A stretch of 64,000 nucleotides of DNA from Marinobacter nauticus (GTDB taxonomy: Bacteria; Pseudomonadota; Gammaproteobacteria; Pseudomonadales; Oleiphilaceae): contig NZ_RBJB01000004.1 of NCBI RefSeq assembly GCF_003634635.1, positions 186,001 to 250,000 of the forward strand. Reading direction: 5' to 3'. Below, in pieces: positions 42,939-53,700 of this stretch (within the stretch, counting starts at the first letter, position 1; every line of letters begins with the position of its first letter). The notes beneath the pieces are model-generated. The model ran no database searches, was not told where the DNA came from, and was given only the letters and a program-made list of their open reading frames with translations. Position numbers and translations under genes: made by a program.

Positions 42939-42977
42939 TCGGGCGCTCGACATCTCCAAAAGTTCAAGGATATTGCA

Positions 42978-44771
42978 TTGAGAGCCTACGCCGACAACGA
43001 CTACCCCGCCGATCATAAGCCAGACTGGTCGATTATTTCCGGGCTGTGGCCGTATCTTCTGGAATTCAGGGGGCGGGTCGCGTTGGCTATGGCGATGCTG
43101 GTTTTGGCAAAGCTGGCCACCGTCGCCACCCCGGTGGCACTGAAATACATTGTCGACTACCTGGACCAGAACCGAGGTGCCGACATGCTGCTGTGGATTC
43201 CGGTTGTCTTGGTAGTGGCCTACGGTAGCCTGCGTTTTGGTGCCACCCTGTTCAGCGAACTGCGGGATGCCGTGTTTGCGCGGGTCGCGGAGCGGGCTAT
43301 GCGGCGGGTCTCTCTGCGGGTGTTTGAACACCTGCACCAGAGGGAACTGGGATTTCATCTGGACCGTAAAACCGGTGGCCTGGCCCGGGATATTGAACGC
43401 GGCACCAACGGCATCAGCTTTCTGCTGCGCTTCACCCTGTTCAACATCGTGCCTACCATCCTGGAAATCCTGCTGGTGGCGGGCATCCTGCTGGTGGTGT
43501 TCAACGTCGGGTATGTCGTCGCCATTCTGGTGGCGGTGGTTGTGTATGTGGTGTTCTCCATCAAGATCACCGAATGGCGGACGAAATTTGTTCGGGAGGC
43601 CAACGCCCGGGATAACCAGTCCAACTCCCGGGCCATCGACAGCCTGCTCAACTACGAAACCGTCAAATACTTCAACAACGAACGCTACGAAGCCGAGCTT
43701 TACGATCAGGACCTGGATGAGTGGGAAAAGGCTCGGTTGAAGAACCGTCTGTCGCTGGCCACCCTGAACGCTGGCCAGGCATTGATCATCGGCGTGGCGC
43801 TGATCGTCATTATGGCCATGGCGGTACGCGAAGTGGCCAGCGGCGAAATCACTCTGGGTGATTTCACCATGATCAACGCCTACCTGATCCAGCTGTTCAT
43901 TCCTCTGAATGCCCTGGGCTTTGTCTACCGGGAAATTCGCCAGGCCCTGGTGAATGTGGAGCGTCTGTTCAAACTGCTGGGTGACCAACCGGCAATCCAG
44001 GACGCGTCGGATGCCAGGCCCCTGGTTGTGGATAACGGAGAGGTACGCTTCGAACATATCCACTTTGCCTACCGCCCGGACCGGTTGATCCTGCAAGACG
44101 TTAGCTTCACTATCCCTGCCGGCCATACCGTGGCGGTGGTGGGCGCCAGCGGTGCCGGCAAGTCTACCCTCGCCCGGCTGCTGTTCCGCTTCTACGAGGT
44201 CGATAACGGCGCGATCCGGATTGATGGCCAGGATATTCGATCGGTCACCCAAGACAGTCTGCGTTCTGCCATCGGGGTGGTACCGCAGGACACCGTACTG
44301 TTCAACGATACGCTTTACCGTAACCTGGCGTATGGCCGCCCCGAAGCGACCGAGGAAGAAGTCTACCGGGCCGCGCGCATGGCCCACCTGGAAGATTTCA
44401 TCCACAGCCTTCCAGAAGGCTACGAAACGAAAGTCGGCGAGCGCGGCCTTAAGTTGTCTGGCGGCGAAAAACAGCGGGTGGCCATTGCCCGGGTTATCCT
44501 GAAGAACCCGCCAATACTTATTCTGGACGAGGCAACCTCCTCCCTGGACTCCTTGTCCGAACAGGCCATCCTCGGTGCCCTGAAAGAGGTCAGCCACCAG
44601 CGTACTACCCTGGTGATTGCCCACAGGTTATCCACAGTTCGCGATGCCAATAGCATTCTGGTGATGGACGGGGGCCGGATTGTCGAAAGTGGCAGTCATC
44701 ACGAGTTGCTGGCCCGCGATGGTCATTACGCCCGTCTTTGGGAACAGCAACATCGGAGTGAGGATAACTAA
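42978..44771 (+). CDS. Atm1/HMT1-type ABC exporter
   Basis: Fused permease-ATPase. It begins near LRAYADNDYPADHKPDWSII, followed by GLWPYLLEFRGRVALAMAML, a pattern of bacterial Atm1 homologues that export glutathione or metal conjugates. Walker A is VVGASGAGKSTLARLLFRFY, signature LKLSGGEKQRVAIARVIL, Walker B ILILDEATSSLD, H-loop IAHRLSTV. The frame is open to 42879, but that stretch is the palindromic repeat. I choose TTG 42978, with AAGGA at 42966-42970 seven bases ahead, giving 597 aa. ATG 42903 is an alternative. Two perfect DnaA boxes lie in the gene. Confidence 0.85.
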   Translation: MRAYADNDYPADHKPDWSIISGLWPYLLEFRGRVALAMAMLVLAKLATVATPVALKYIVDYLDQNRGADMLLWIPVVLVVAYGSLRFGATLFSELRDAVFARVAERAMRRVSLRVFEHLHQRELGFHLDRKTGGLARDIERGTNGISFLLRFTLFNIVPTILEILLVAGILLVVFNVGYVVAILVAVVVYVVFSIKITEWRTKFVREANARDNQSNSRAIDSLLNYETVKYFNNERYEAELYDQDLDEWEKARLKNRLSLATLNAGQALIIGVALIVIMAMAVREVASGEITLGDFTMINAYLIQLFIPLNALGFVYREIRQALVNVERLFKLLGDQPAIQDASDARPLVVDNGEVRFEHIHFAYRPDRLILQDVSFTIPAGHTVAVVGASGAGKSTLARLLFRFYEVDNGAIRIDGQDIRSVTQDSLRSAIGVVPQDTVLFNDTLYRNLAYGRPEATEEEVYRAARMAHLEDFIHSLPEGYETKVGERGLKLSGGEKQRVAIARVILKNPPILILDEATSSLDSLSEQAILGALKEVSHQRTTLVIAHRLSTVRDANSILVMDGGRIVESGSHHELLARDGHYARLWEQQHRSEDN

Positions 44772-47700
44772 TGCCCGGGGCTATTGCTCCCCGAGCCGAA
44801 GCGCCAGTCCTGAAGCCCGCACCACCTGTTGGCTCACGCTGTCTTTGAACACCTGCGCATCGCCGGTAATCAGGCTGAACCAGTTCTTGGCCCGGGTGAT
44901 GCCCGTGTACACCAGTTCCTTGGTCAGTACCGGGCTGAGGCGATCCGGCAGCACCAGACAGGTGTGGTTGAATTCGGAACCCTGGGACTTATGCACCGTC
45001 ATGGCGTATACCGTTTCCAGCTGTTGCAAACGGCTGGGGGAAATCCAGCGAATGCCGCCGGTGCTGTCACCGCTCGGGAAGGCCACCCGAAGGGTCGTTT
45101 TTGGCTCGCCGGTTTCGGTCTTATCCCAGGGTACACTGAAGGTGAGGCCGATATCCCCGTTCATCAGGCCGAGGTTGTAGTCGTTGCCGGTGACCAGCAC
45201 CGGCCGGCCGGCGTACCAGCCGTCGGTTTTGTCGATCAGTTTTTCAGCCAGCAGCTTCTGGGCGATACGCTGGTTCAAGCCCTCCACGCCCCAGGGGCCT
45301 TTGCGTAACGCACACAGCACCTGGAAATCGTTGAAGGCTTCCAACACCTCAGCGGCGTGGGCATCCCAGGCTTCCCGGGGACTGCCGGCGGTCAAATCAC
45401 AGCTGTGGATAACTTCCAGATAATGGCGATAGCCTACCGGTGTTGGCAGCGCCTGGCCATTCACCACCCGGCCCTGGCCGGAGTTGCGGAAAGCCTCCGG
45501 TGAGCCGGTGATGGCGTGGTGGCAGATCAGCTCAAGTGTCTGATCCGGATCGGGTTTTGGTGTTTGGCCGTTCAGCCAGATTACATCATCAAACCCGGCG
45601 TCCCGGATCTGACCCAGTACCTGGCTGGTGAGCTCGCTGGAGTTTACGGATTCTGCCAGTTGACGGATACCACTGTCCTGTCCGAAGCGGTAGCTCTTGC
45701 GCAACATCGCCACCGCCTGGTCGAGTGGCTGGCCGGAGTTATCCACAAGGCTATCCGGCACCTGCGCGCTGGTGATGGCTGCCAGCCAACGGGCAGTATC
45801 CGGCGTGTAGTGGGCGTCCAGGGCCCGTTGGCACAGTTCCCCCAGCACCGCACCGGCGTCCACTGAGGCCAGCTGGTCCTTGTCGCCCAGCAGGATCAGC
45901 TGAGCGCTGGCGGGCAGGGCATCGAATACTGAGGCCATCAGGTCGACATCCACCATGGATGCCTCATCGATGACCAGGATATCCACCAGTAACGGATTGT
46001 CTCGGTGATGTCGGAACTGGCGGGTGTCTGGCCGGCTACCGAGTAGCCGGTGCAGGGTGGTGACCTTGGTGGGAATGTCCTCCAGTTTCACGGAGCCGGG
46101 CAGGTCGGCCAGTGGCAGCTTGCTGACCGCACCGCCAATGGATTCGTTCAGCCGGGCGGCGGCCTTGCCGGTGGGTGCGGCCAGGCGGATACGGTACTTG
46201 CGCCCTGCCCGTTCCGGGCTTTCCCCGGCCACGGCCTGCAGGGCTGCCAGAAGATTCACCACGGTGGTGGTCTTGCCGGTACCCGGGCCACCGGTGATCA
46301 CGGCAAAGCGGTTACGGGCGGCCAGGGCGCAGGCTAGTTTCTGGTAATCCACCGACTCTGTGGACCGGAACAGTTTGCTGAGCGTTGTGGATAAGGTTTG
46401 CGAGGCCGCCGATTGCGGGTCGGCCAGCGGCGATGGCAAGGCCAGTCGTTGCTGTATGCCCTCGGCAATGCGTTGTTCGTAACGCCAGAACCGGCGCAGG
46501 TACAGTCGGGTGCCGTTCAGTACCAGCGGTGCCGGCACGGAGCCATCGCTCACGGCCAGAGAACCCTGCAGGGCTGTGAGGCAATCGGTTAGTTGTACCC
46601 GTGACAGCAGTTCCTGTGGATAACGCCCTTGCAGGTTGGCCACCTCGCTCTCAGACAGGCCGGTATTGGCCGGTTCTTCCGGCGGCAGCGCCAGGGTCTG
46701 GCCGGCATCGTCGAGTAGCGTGGCCAGGTCAATGCACACATGCCCCCGGCCCACCTGGTGCGAGGTCAGTGCCGCCAACAGCAGCACCAGTGGTTGCGGG
46801 CCTTCGCCCTGCTCTTCGCTGAGTTCCCTGATCAGCCGGGCAAAGCCGGTATCCAGCGGGCGAATCCAGCCGGCCTGTTGCCATTGCCCTAACAGCGCCT
46901 CGGTGTCGTCAGGATGGGCCAGCAGCAGGGAGTTATCCACAGCCTCCGGTGATTCTGTGGCCGCCCGGTTCACTGGCGTGTCGTCACCCAGGTCCAGGGC
47001 AAACTGGTTTTCGGTATGGCGGGTACGGCTCATGCAGCCACCTCCCCGGACACCGGCTCGCCATCGAACAGGGCGTCCAGTTGTTCGATCAGCACCCTGG
47101 GGGGCTTGTCGGTAAAGGCGCCGCCGCTGGCGGAGTTCACCCCTCGCAGGAACAGGTACACCGCGCCGCCAATGTGCTGGTCGTAGTCGTATCCCGGTAA
47201 ACGGGCCTTCAGCAACCGGTGCAGGGCCAGCAGGTAGAGGATGTATTGCAGGTCGTAGCGTTTGTCCAGAATCGCCTGGCCCATGGCCTGGTCGGTGTAG
47301 GCGTCGTCGTCCTCGCCCAGAGCATTGGATTTGTAGTCCAGCACGTAATACTGCCCCTTGTGTTCAAACACCAGGTCGATAAAGCCCTTGAGCATGCCAT
47401 TGAAGCGGTTGGCCTCGGCCCGGGGCCGGTCCGCGCCGTTCAGGGTGTAACGGGTGACCAGTTTGTCCAGTGTATGGATGCTGACGTTACGGCTTTCAAA
47501 CCAGAACTCCAGCTCCGGGCGCAGATTGGCCAACTGCGCCAGGCTGGCGGCATCCTGGCCATTGCGATCCAGTCGCAGTGGTTTGCGGATCAGCCCCAAC
47601 AGCCACTGTTGAAGGGGCTCGATCCAGTCGCCCCAGCCCCGGGTGGAGCAGCGGCGGGCCAGCTGCTCGTGCAACAGCTCCGGGTTATCCACAACCCGTT

Positions 47701-50436
47701 GGAAGCCCTGGGCGGTGCACCATTCCAGCAATTCGTGCAGGAAGGTGCCGGGTCCCGCGCCTTTGGGGAAATGATGGTGGTTGCGTACGGCGGGTACGGC
47801 GGGGGCCTCCCCGGTGTCATTCTGGGCGCTTTCTTCCAGCAGGTTCTGGGTCTGGGCGTCTTCCACCTCGCCGGTGAAGGTAATACCGGTGCCGGTCATG
47901 CCGGTGTATTCGATGGTGGAGTAGCTGGCGATCCACCAGTCTTCCTTCGCTTCCCGCGTGGAGATCAGCGCCGGGCCCAGGGCGTCCGGGGCCATTTCGG
48001 TGAATATTGTGTTTCCGGCTTCCGGCAGCGGGGAAATCCGGATTTCCGGGCGGCCCTGGGCCAGTGAGGCCAGAGCCTGGCTGATGGACTGCTCCGGTGT
48101 TCCGGCAATCGCATAGCCCAGGCCGCTCTGATACCAGTTATCCACAGCCGCCGCGCCCACCCAGGTGGCAAACCGGGCCCGCGTCAGGGCCACATAGAGT
48201 TTACGGATGTCCTCGCCCAGGCGTTCCTGGTCGGCCCTTTCAATGTCTTCCGGAGTCGGATCGAACACGGTCACCAGCTTGCCGGTGTCGTCGTGGTAGC
48301 GAACATACGCCTGCTTCGGGTTCTCTGCCCGGAAGGCGGTGCCGAAGGGCAGGAATACCAGCGGGTATTCCAGGCCCTTGGATTTGTGCACGGTGATCAC
48401 TTTTACCAGACCGGCGTCGCTTTCCAGGCGCAGGGTGCGGTGTTCGTCTTCTTCGTCTGCCGCCCGCAGGATCTGGGTGAAGTGGTGCACCAGGGCATGT
48501 TCGCCGTCCAGTTGCAGGCTGTCCTGCTGCAGCAGTTCGGCGATGTGCAGGATGTCAGTCAGTCTTCGCTCACCGTCAGGGCGTTGCAGCAGGCGGCCGG
48601 GAACCTCGAAGTCCATCAGAAAACTACGCAGCATGGGCAGTACGCCCTGGCTCTGCCACTGTTGCTGGTAGCGCTGGAAGCGCTCGATTTGCCGTTCCAG
48701 TATCAGCTCGTCGGTGAGCAGCCGATCCAGTGCCTGCCAGCTCTGGCCCAGGGTCGGTGTGGCCAGCGCGGAGCGGATGAAGGCCAACTGCCGGGGTTCG
48801 GCAAAGGCGCGCAGCCAGCACAGTACCTCGTTCGCCTCCCGTGAGGCCAATACTGAATCCCGGTCCGACAGGTACACACTCTTGATGCGCCGCCGGCCAA
48901 GGGCGTCCCGCACCGCAGCGGCCTCGTTGCGGTTATTCACCAGTACGGCAATGTCTCTGGGTTCAACGGGTTCGAGGTCATCCGGGCTGTCTGGCAAGGC
49001 AAAGCCGGCCTCCCTTCCCTGCCCCAGGGTCAACAATCGGGCGATTTCACTGGCGCAGGTTTCGGCCATTTCGGCCGTGGCGGTGCCCTTGGCGAGGCCC
49101 TTGGGGTTACCCTCTTTGTCGGTTTCACCGGATTCGTGGGTCCAGAACACCAGGCTGGGCTGGACTTCACCCTGCACCGACCACAGCCGCCTGGTGCCGT
49201 TGGCATCGACGCCCTGGAACGGCAGCGGCGTGCTGTCGCCCTTGCCGAACAGGAAGGCGCCCCTGGCGCTGAACTGGTCGCTGTGCTCAAACACCCGGTT
49301 GACGGCGCTCACCATGGTTTCGGCGGAGCGGAAGTTCTTGCCCAGGGTGTAAGTGCGTGCCTGCACGCCCAGGCGGGCCTGCAGGTAAGTGTGGATATCG
49401 GCGCCCCGGAAACCGTAGATGGCCTGTTTCGGATCGCCGATCATCAGCAGGCAGGTGTCCGGTTGGTTGGCTTCGACGTTATAGATCCGGTTGAAGATGC
49501 GGTACTGCACCGGGTCGGTGTCCTGAAACTCGTCAATCAGCGCTACAGGAAACTGGCGGCGGATGGTGGCGGCCAGTTGGTCCCCGCGGGGGCCATGCAG
49601 CGCGTCATCCAGGCGGGTGAGCAGGTCATCAAAGCCCATTTCCGAGCGCTGCTGCTTTTCCGCTTCCAGCCGCCCGGCAATCCAGTGGCTGGCGTGGCGC
49701 AGGATGTCGGACTTGGCACTGGGTGGGTTCTGGCCGAATGCCAGTAAGGCGTCGATGGCGTCAAACGCCGGGTGATGGGGTGCCTGGTCGTCGCCTTTCA
49801 GGATGTTGTCCAGACCCTCGGGGGTCTGGTTCTTGTAACCGGCAGCGCTGTCCAGCTTCTCCGGCAACAGCTCGTCGGATTCGGCCCAGGCGACCAGAAA
49901 TTCCCACACCTTGAGCATGGCGTTCTTGCTGCCGCCATGCAGGCGCTTGCCTTTGTTCAGATCGTTCAGCAGGTCAGTGACTTCCTGTTGCCACTGGGCC
50001 CAAGGGTGGGCTTTCAGTTCACCGGCCCGCGCGAGCCGTTCGCTGACCACCTGGTCAATGGCTTCGTGTACGCTCTGGGGCGGTGTACCCAGAGCATCCG
50101 GGTCGTCGATCAGGTTACGTACCGCCTTGCGCAGGTCGGTGGGGGTTTTCCAGTGGCTCAGGGCTTCGTCCATAAGGGCCGGTGGTAAGGGGTAAACGAA
50201 GGTGCGCCAGTAATCCCTTGCCACCTCGTCCAGCAGTTCGCTCTGGTCCGTTTCCAGGGTGAGCTTGAACAGGCTGCCGCTGTCGAAGGCGTGTTCGCTG
50301 AGCATGCGGTTGCAGAAACCGTGAATGGTGGATACCGCCGCTTCGTCCATCCATTCGGCGGCCAGCAGCAGTTTCTTGCGGCAGTCAGGCCACCTGGCCG
50401 GGTCCGGGTAACTGTCATCCCGCAGCTTGTGGATAA
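44027..50436. other. Dense cluster of perfect DnaA boxes across the Atm1-like gene, recD and recB
   Basis: Perfect TTATCCACA (either strand) occurs at 44027, 44628, 45404, 45739, 46386, 46615, 46933, 47685, 48138 and 50428: ten in 6.4 kb, where random sequence would give about 0.05. Further perfect copies follow at 53264, 56124 and 56415. All are inside coding sequence. Several use uncommon codons to make the motif (TTA leucine at 44628 and 46386). Role as a DnaA-binding or titration locus is inference. Confidence 0.6.
44781..47033 (-). CDS. recD: Exodeoxyribonuclease V alpha subunit
   Basis: 5'-3' helicase motor of RecBCD. 750 aa, longer than E. coli RecD (608). An N-terminal domain (about 1-215) is followed by superfamily 1 motifs: Walker A VITGGPGTGKTTTVVNLLAA, Walker B LVIDEASMVD, LLGDKDQLASVDAGAVLGEL, and motif VI YAMTVHKSQGSEFNHTCLVL. 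It is last in the recC-recB-recD order. Its ATG overlaps the recB stop. It converges with the Atm1-like exporter, 9 bp apart. Confidence 0.96.
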   Translation of the reverse strand: MSRTRHTENQFALDLGDDTPVNRAATESPEAVDNSLLLAHPDDTEALLGQWQQAGWIRPLDTGFARLIRELSEEQGEGPQPLVLLLAALTSHQVGRGHVCIDLATLLDDAGQTLALPPEEPANTGLSESEVANLQGRYPQELLSRVQLTDCLTALQGSLAVSDGSVPAPLVLNGTRLYLRRFWRYEQRIAEGIQQRLALPSPLADPQSAASQTLSTTLSKLFRSTESVDYQKLACALAARNRFAVITGGPGTGKTTTVVNLLAALQAVAGESPERAGRKYRIRLAAPTGKAAARLNESIGGAVSKLPLADLPGSVKLEDIPTKVTTLHRLLGSRPDTRQFRHHRDNPLLVDILVIDEASMVDVDLMASVFDALPASAQLILLGDKDQLASVDAGAVLGELCQRALDAHYTPDTARWLAAITSAQVPDSLVDNSGQPLDQAVAMLRKSYRFGQDSGIRQLAESVNSSELTSQVLGQIRDAGFDDVIWLNGQTPKPDPDQTLELICHHAITGSPEAFRNSGQGRVVNGQALPTPVGYRHYLEVIHSCDLTAGSPREAWDAHAAEVLEAFNDFQVLCALRKGPWGVEGLNQRIAQKLLAEKLIDKTDGWYAGRPVLVTGNDYNLGLMNGDIGLTFSVPWDKTETGEPKTTLRVAFPSGDSTGGIRWISPSRLQQLETVYAMTVHKSQGSEFNHTCLVLPDRLSPVLTKELVYTGITRAKNWFSLITGDAQVFKDSVSQQVVRASGLALRLGEQ

Positions 50437-50755
50437 GTGCGGTTTCCGGGGTGGGTTCGAGGTGGTCAGCGGCGTCGGAAAACGCCTCGGCGGCCTGGGT
50501 CAGCCGGGTGCGGATGCGGTCCCGCAGCTCCTTGGTGGCGGCGTCGGTAAAGGTGACCACCAGCAGGTTAGGCGGCAACAGGTTCTGCAGCGGGCTGTCT
50601 TCTGCCTGGCCATGGCCCAGCACCAGGCGCACATACAGGATGGCGATGGTGAAGGTTTTGCCGGTGCCTGCGCTGGCCTCGATCAGCGCGCTGCCGTTCA
50701 GGGGCAGGGCCAGTGGGTCCAGATTCGGGTTTCGGTTGGTTCTCTGTTCCGTCAT
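47030..50755 (-). CDS. recB: Exodeoxyribonuclease V beta subunit
   Basis: 3'-5' helicase and nuclease of RecBCD. 1241 aa from ATG 50755 (MTEQRTNRNPNLDPLALPL). Walker A is IEASAGTGKTFTIAILYVRL, UvrD motifs include LIDEFQDTDPVQYRIF and GDPKQAIYGFRGADIHTYL, later VITVHKSKGLEYPLVFLPF. The C-terminal PD-(D/E)XK nuclease domain has FIDLVFEHKGQYYVLDYKSN and DLQYILYLLALHR. Start and stop codons overlap recC and recD by four bases, giving tight translational coupling. Confidence 0.97.
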   Translation of the reverse strand: MTEQRTNRNPNLDPLALPLNGSALIEASAGTGKTFTIAILYVRLVLGHGQAEDSPLQNLLPPNLLVVTFTDAATKELRDRIRTRLTQAAEAFSDAADHLEPTPETALIHKLRDDSYPDPARWPDCRKKLLLAAEWMDEAAVSTIHGFCNRMLSEHAFDSGSLFKLTLETDQSELLDEVARDYWRTFVYPLPPALMDEALSHWKTPTDLRKAVRNLIDDPDALGTPPQSVHEAIDQVVSERLARAGELKAHPWAQWQQEVTDLLNDLNKGKRLHGGSKNAMLKVWEFLVAWAESDELLPEKLDSAAGYKNQTPEGLDNILKGDDQAPHHPAFDAIDALLAFGQNPPSAKSDILRHASHWIAGRLEAEKQQRSEMGFDDLLTRLDDALHGPRGDQLAATIRRQFPVALIDEFQDTDPVQYRIFNRIYNVEANQPDTCLLMIGDPKQAIYGFRGADIHTYLQARLGVQARTYTLGKNFRSAETMVSAVNRVFEHSDQFSARGAFLFGKGDSTPLPFQGVDANGTRRLWSVQGEVQPSLVFWTHESGETDKEGNPKGLAKGTATAEMAETCASEIARLLTLGQGREAGFALPDSPDDLEPVEPRDIAVLVNNRNEAAAVRDALGRRRIKSVYLSDRDSVLASREANEVLCWLRAFAEPRQLAFIRSALATPTLGQSWQALDRLLTDELILERQIERFQRYQQQWQSQGVLPMLRSFLMDFEVPGRLLQRPDGERRLTDILHIAELLQQDSLQLDGEHALVHHFTQILRAADEEDEHRTLRLESDAGLVKVITVHKSKGLEYPLVFLPFGTAFRAENPKQAYVRYHDDTGKLVTVFDPTPEDIERADQERLGEDIRKLYVALTRARFATWVGAAAVDNWYQSGLGYAIAGTPEQSISQALASLAQGRPEIRISPLPEAGNTIFTEMAPDALGPALISTREAKEDWWIASYSTIEYTGMTGTGITFTGEVEDAQTQNLLEESAQNDTGEAPAVPAVRNHHHFPKGAGPGTFLHELLEWCTAQGFQRVVDNPELLHEQLARRCSTRGWGDWIEPLQQWLLGLIRKPLRLDRNGQDAASLAQLANLRPELEFWFESRNVSIHTLDKLVTRYTLNGADRPRAEANRFNGMLKGFIDLVFEHKGQYYVLDYKSNALGEDDDAYTDQAMGQAILDKRYDLQYILYLLALHRLLKARLPGYDYDQHIGGAVYLFLRGVNSASGGAFTDKPPRVLIEQLDALFDGEPVSGEVAA

Positions 50756-53700
50756 TCCATGCTCCCGATTTGCTCCGCCGCCGACTTGCCCTGTTCGGCT
50801 TCCCACAGAGGCACATAAAGCTGATTCAGCAGGGCTTCAAACTCGCCGCTCGCCATCAGTGCCTCGGGACTTTCGAAGGCACCCAGCAGGTAGCCGGTGT
50901 CCCGGTCCAGGGCGGTGGAATAGGCCTGTTCTGCTTCGCTAATGGCCCGTTCGTGGTCGCCGACAGATTTCTTGCCGCCATAGAAACTGGTGATCCAGGC
51001 AAAGCCGGCTTCGCAGTGAATGGGCAGGGTCCGGGTGGTGGCTTCCATCCAGCGGCCCAGAATGGCTTCGAAGTGCTTTTGTGCCTGCTCCGGGGCCATG
51101 ACCGGGAAGTGGAATTTACGGCCTTCTTCCTTGCCCAGGATCACGGTTTCATAGGGCTGGCCACTGAGTTGCCCGGCCAGGTGAACCAACCAGTCCCGCA
51201 GCAGATTGGCGTAGCGGACTTTTTTCGAGTAACCGGAGCCGGTCAGCAGACCGGAGTTGGCGATCACCAGTCGGCACAGTTGTCCTGAAGGGTTGCAGCG
51301 CAGATTGTCGATTAAATCGACCACCTCCACTGCGCCTGTGCTATCCGAGTACCGAAACTCGAACGGTAAGGGCTCGGCCACTGCTTCCGGCCACTCGGCC
51401 AGCGCGCCGTGGTAGCGTTGAAACAGGTCTGGCAGGCGGCCGGCCAGCTCGGTGCGCAGGCGATGTTCAGTCACCCCCATACCCAGGTCGCCCCGCCGGG
51501 CCATGCGGTCCAGAGTGGCTTCCAGGCGTTCGTGCAATTCCTCTTCGCTGGCGGCTTTGACGACACCCTCCTGGATCAGCTCGTTGTCCAGGCGCCAGCG
51601 GTCCAGGCCGTTCAGGTCGAAGTTTTCGTTATCGGTGTCGTCTTCCTCCACCGCTTCAAAGCGCACCTGCAGCCGGCGCTGGTAGAAGGTGTCGATGGGC
51701 TTTTTCAGGAAATTCGCCAGCTCGTTCAGGCTGATGGGCTCTTCGGGCGTCTGGTACGGCAGCGCTTCCCGGCTCTGCTCCGGGTTATCCACTGCATGAG
51801 CGCTGCGCCATTCCCGTTCATAGGTGAACAGTCCCCGGGCCTGCAGCACGTCGGCCAGGGGTTTGGGTTGGGTCTCTTCACCCTCGCCCACGCCGTTGGT
51901 TCTGGGGAAATAGTCCCGGCTGAAAGGCTGCAGCGGATGCTGGGTGGTCAGAGCCTTGGTAACAGAACCATCCGATTGCCCCGCCACGGTCCACAGACTG
52001 TTCAGGTGGTCCTGTAACTGGCCGATGAGCACCGAGGGTGGCCGTTCGGAGTCGTCCCTGATACTGCGCCCCACCCAGCTGATGTACAGCTGTTCCCGGG
52101 CGGACAACAAGGCTTCCAGAAACAGGTAGCGGTCGTCTTCCCGGCGGGAGCGGTCCCCCGGCCGATAATCCTGGGCCATCAGGTCGAAATCCACCGGCGG
52201 CCGGGAGCGAGGGTAATCGCCGTCGTTCATGCCCAGCAGGCACACCTTGCGGAACGGAATGGCCCGCATCGGCATCAGGGTGGCGAAGTTGACCTTGCCG
52301 GCCAGGAAACGCTGGTTCAGGCCGCCCTCATCCAGGCCCTGCAGCAGCACATCCTTGACGATATTCAGGGGCAGCGGTTGCTGTTCCAGTCCGGCGGCCA
52401 GGGCATCGTCCAGCCACTGCTCCAACTGACGGCGGAAGCGGTTGAGCAACAGCAGGTCCTGGCCTTCCACCTTGTGGAAAAACTGCTCCAGCATGGCGGA
52501 GAACAGGGCTTCCCATTCACCGGGCGTGCGGGTGGCCTGCAGTGCCTGCCACAGGGTTTCCAGCTGGTGCACGAACTCGCCCAGGCGACCGGCCAGGCTG
52601 GCTTGCAGGCCGCCGATTTCACCATAGGGCTCTACCCCGCCCCAGGGCTGGTCATCGCCCATGCCATAACCCAGCAACATGGCGCGCAGCCCGGCTTGCC
52701 AGGTGTTGCGTTCCAGCTCTGCCGGCAGGTCCAGGCTTTCCCGGTGCTTGCCATGCAGGCCCCAGCGAATATTGGCGCCTTCCACCCAGCGCCGGGCCAG
52801 AGGGATGTCGTCTTCGCTGATGTCAAAGCGGTCGCGGATGCCGGCTACTTCCAGCAAGCTGATGATTTCGCTCACACCGAAGCGGCTTCGGGGCAATGAC
52901 ATCAGGGTTTCCAGGGCAATCAGCACGGGTTCGTGGTGGCGCTGTCCCTGGTCGGAAATGGTGAACGGAATGTGGCGCTTGCGGCCCGGCGAGTAGCGAC
53001 CGAACACCGCCTGAATATGGGGCGCGTACACGTTGATGTCAGGCACCATCACGATCACATCCCGGGGCCGCAGTGTCGGATCGGCATTGAACGCAGCCAG
53101 CAGCTGGTCGTGCAGAATTTCCACTTCCCGCTGGGGGCCGTGGGCGTCGTGGAACACCACGGAATGGTCGCGGGTCAGATCCACCGTGCGCTGCTGCTGG
53201 CGGATTTCCTGCAGCGGCGTCAGGTTGTGGATATCGTTCTGCAACTGGTGCAGCAGGCAGGGGTTATCCACATCGCCATGGTCGGTGAAGATGTCGATCT
53301 TCTGGCCCGGCGTCTGGAAACTGGCGCGGTAGTCGTCCGGGTTGTCGAACTCATCCAGCAGGCGAATGTAGTCCCGGCCCTGTTTTCCCCAGGCCGCCAG
53401 CAACGGGTTGGCGTGCTGGTGCAACTGGTCCGGGTCGTCAATTTGCGACAACACCGGGTGTGCTGCGCCCCGCTTGCGTTCGGCTTTTAACAGTTCCCGG
53501 TCGCTGATGATGTCGGCCCAGTAGAACTGGCAGGGGTTGTGAACACACAGTACCACCTGGCTGAACCGGCTCAGGACATACAGGGCTTCCAGCGCCTGCC
53601 GGGGTAAAGACGAGACCCCGAACACCACGATGCGTCTTGGCAGGCGGGCTGGGTTAGCCGGTTCGCTGATGCGCTGGCCCTGTTCCATAAAGCGGGTGTG

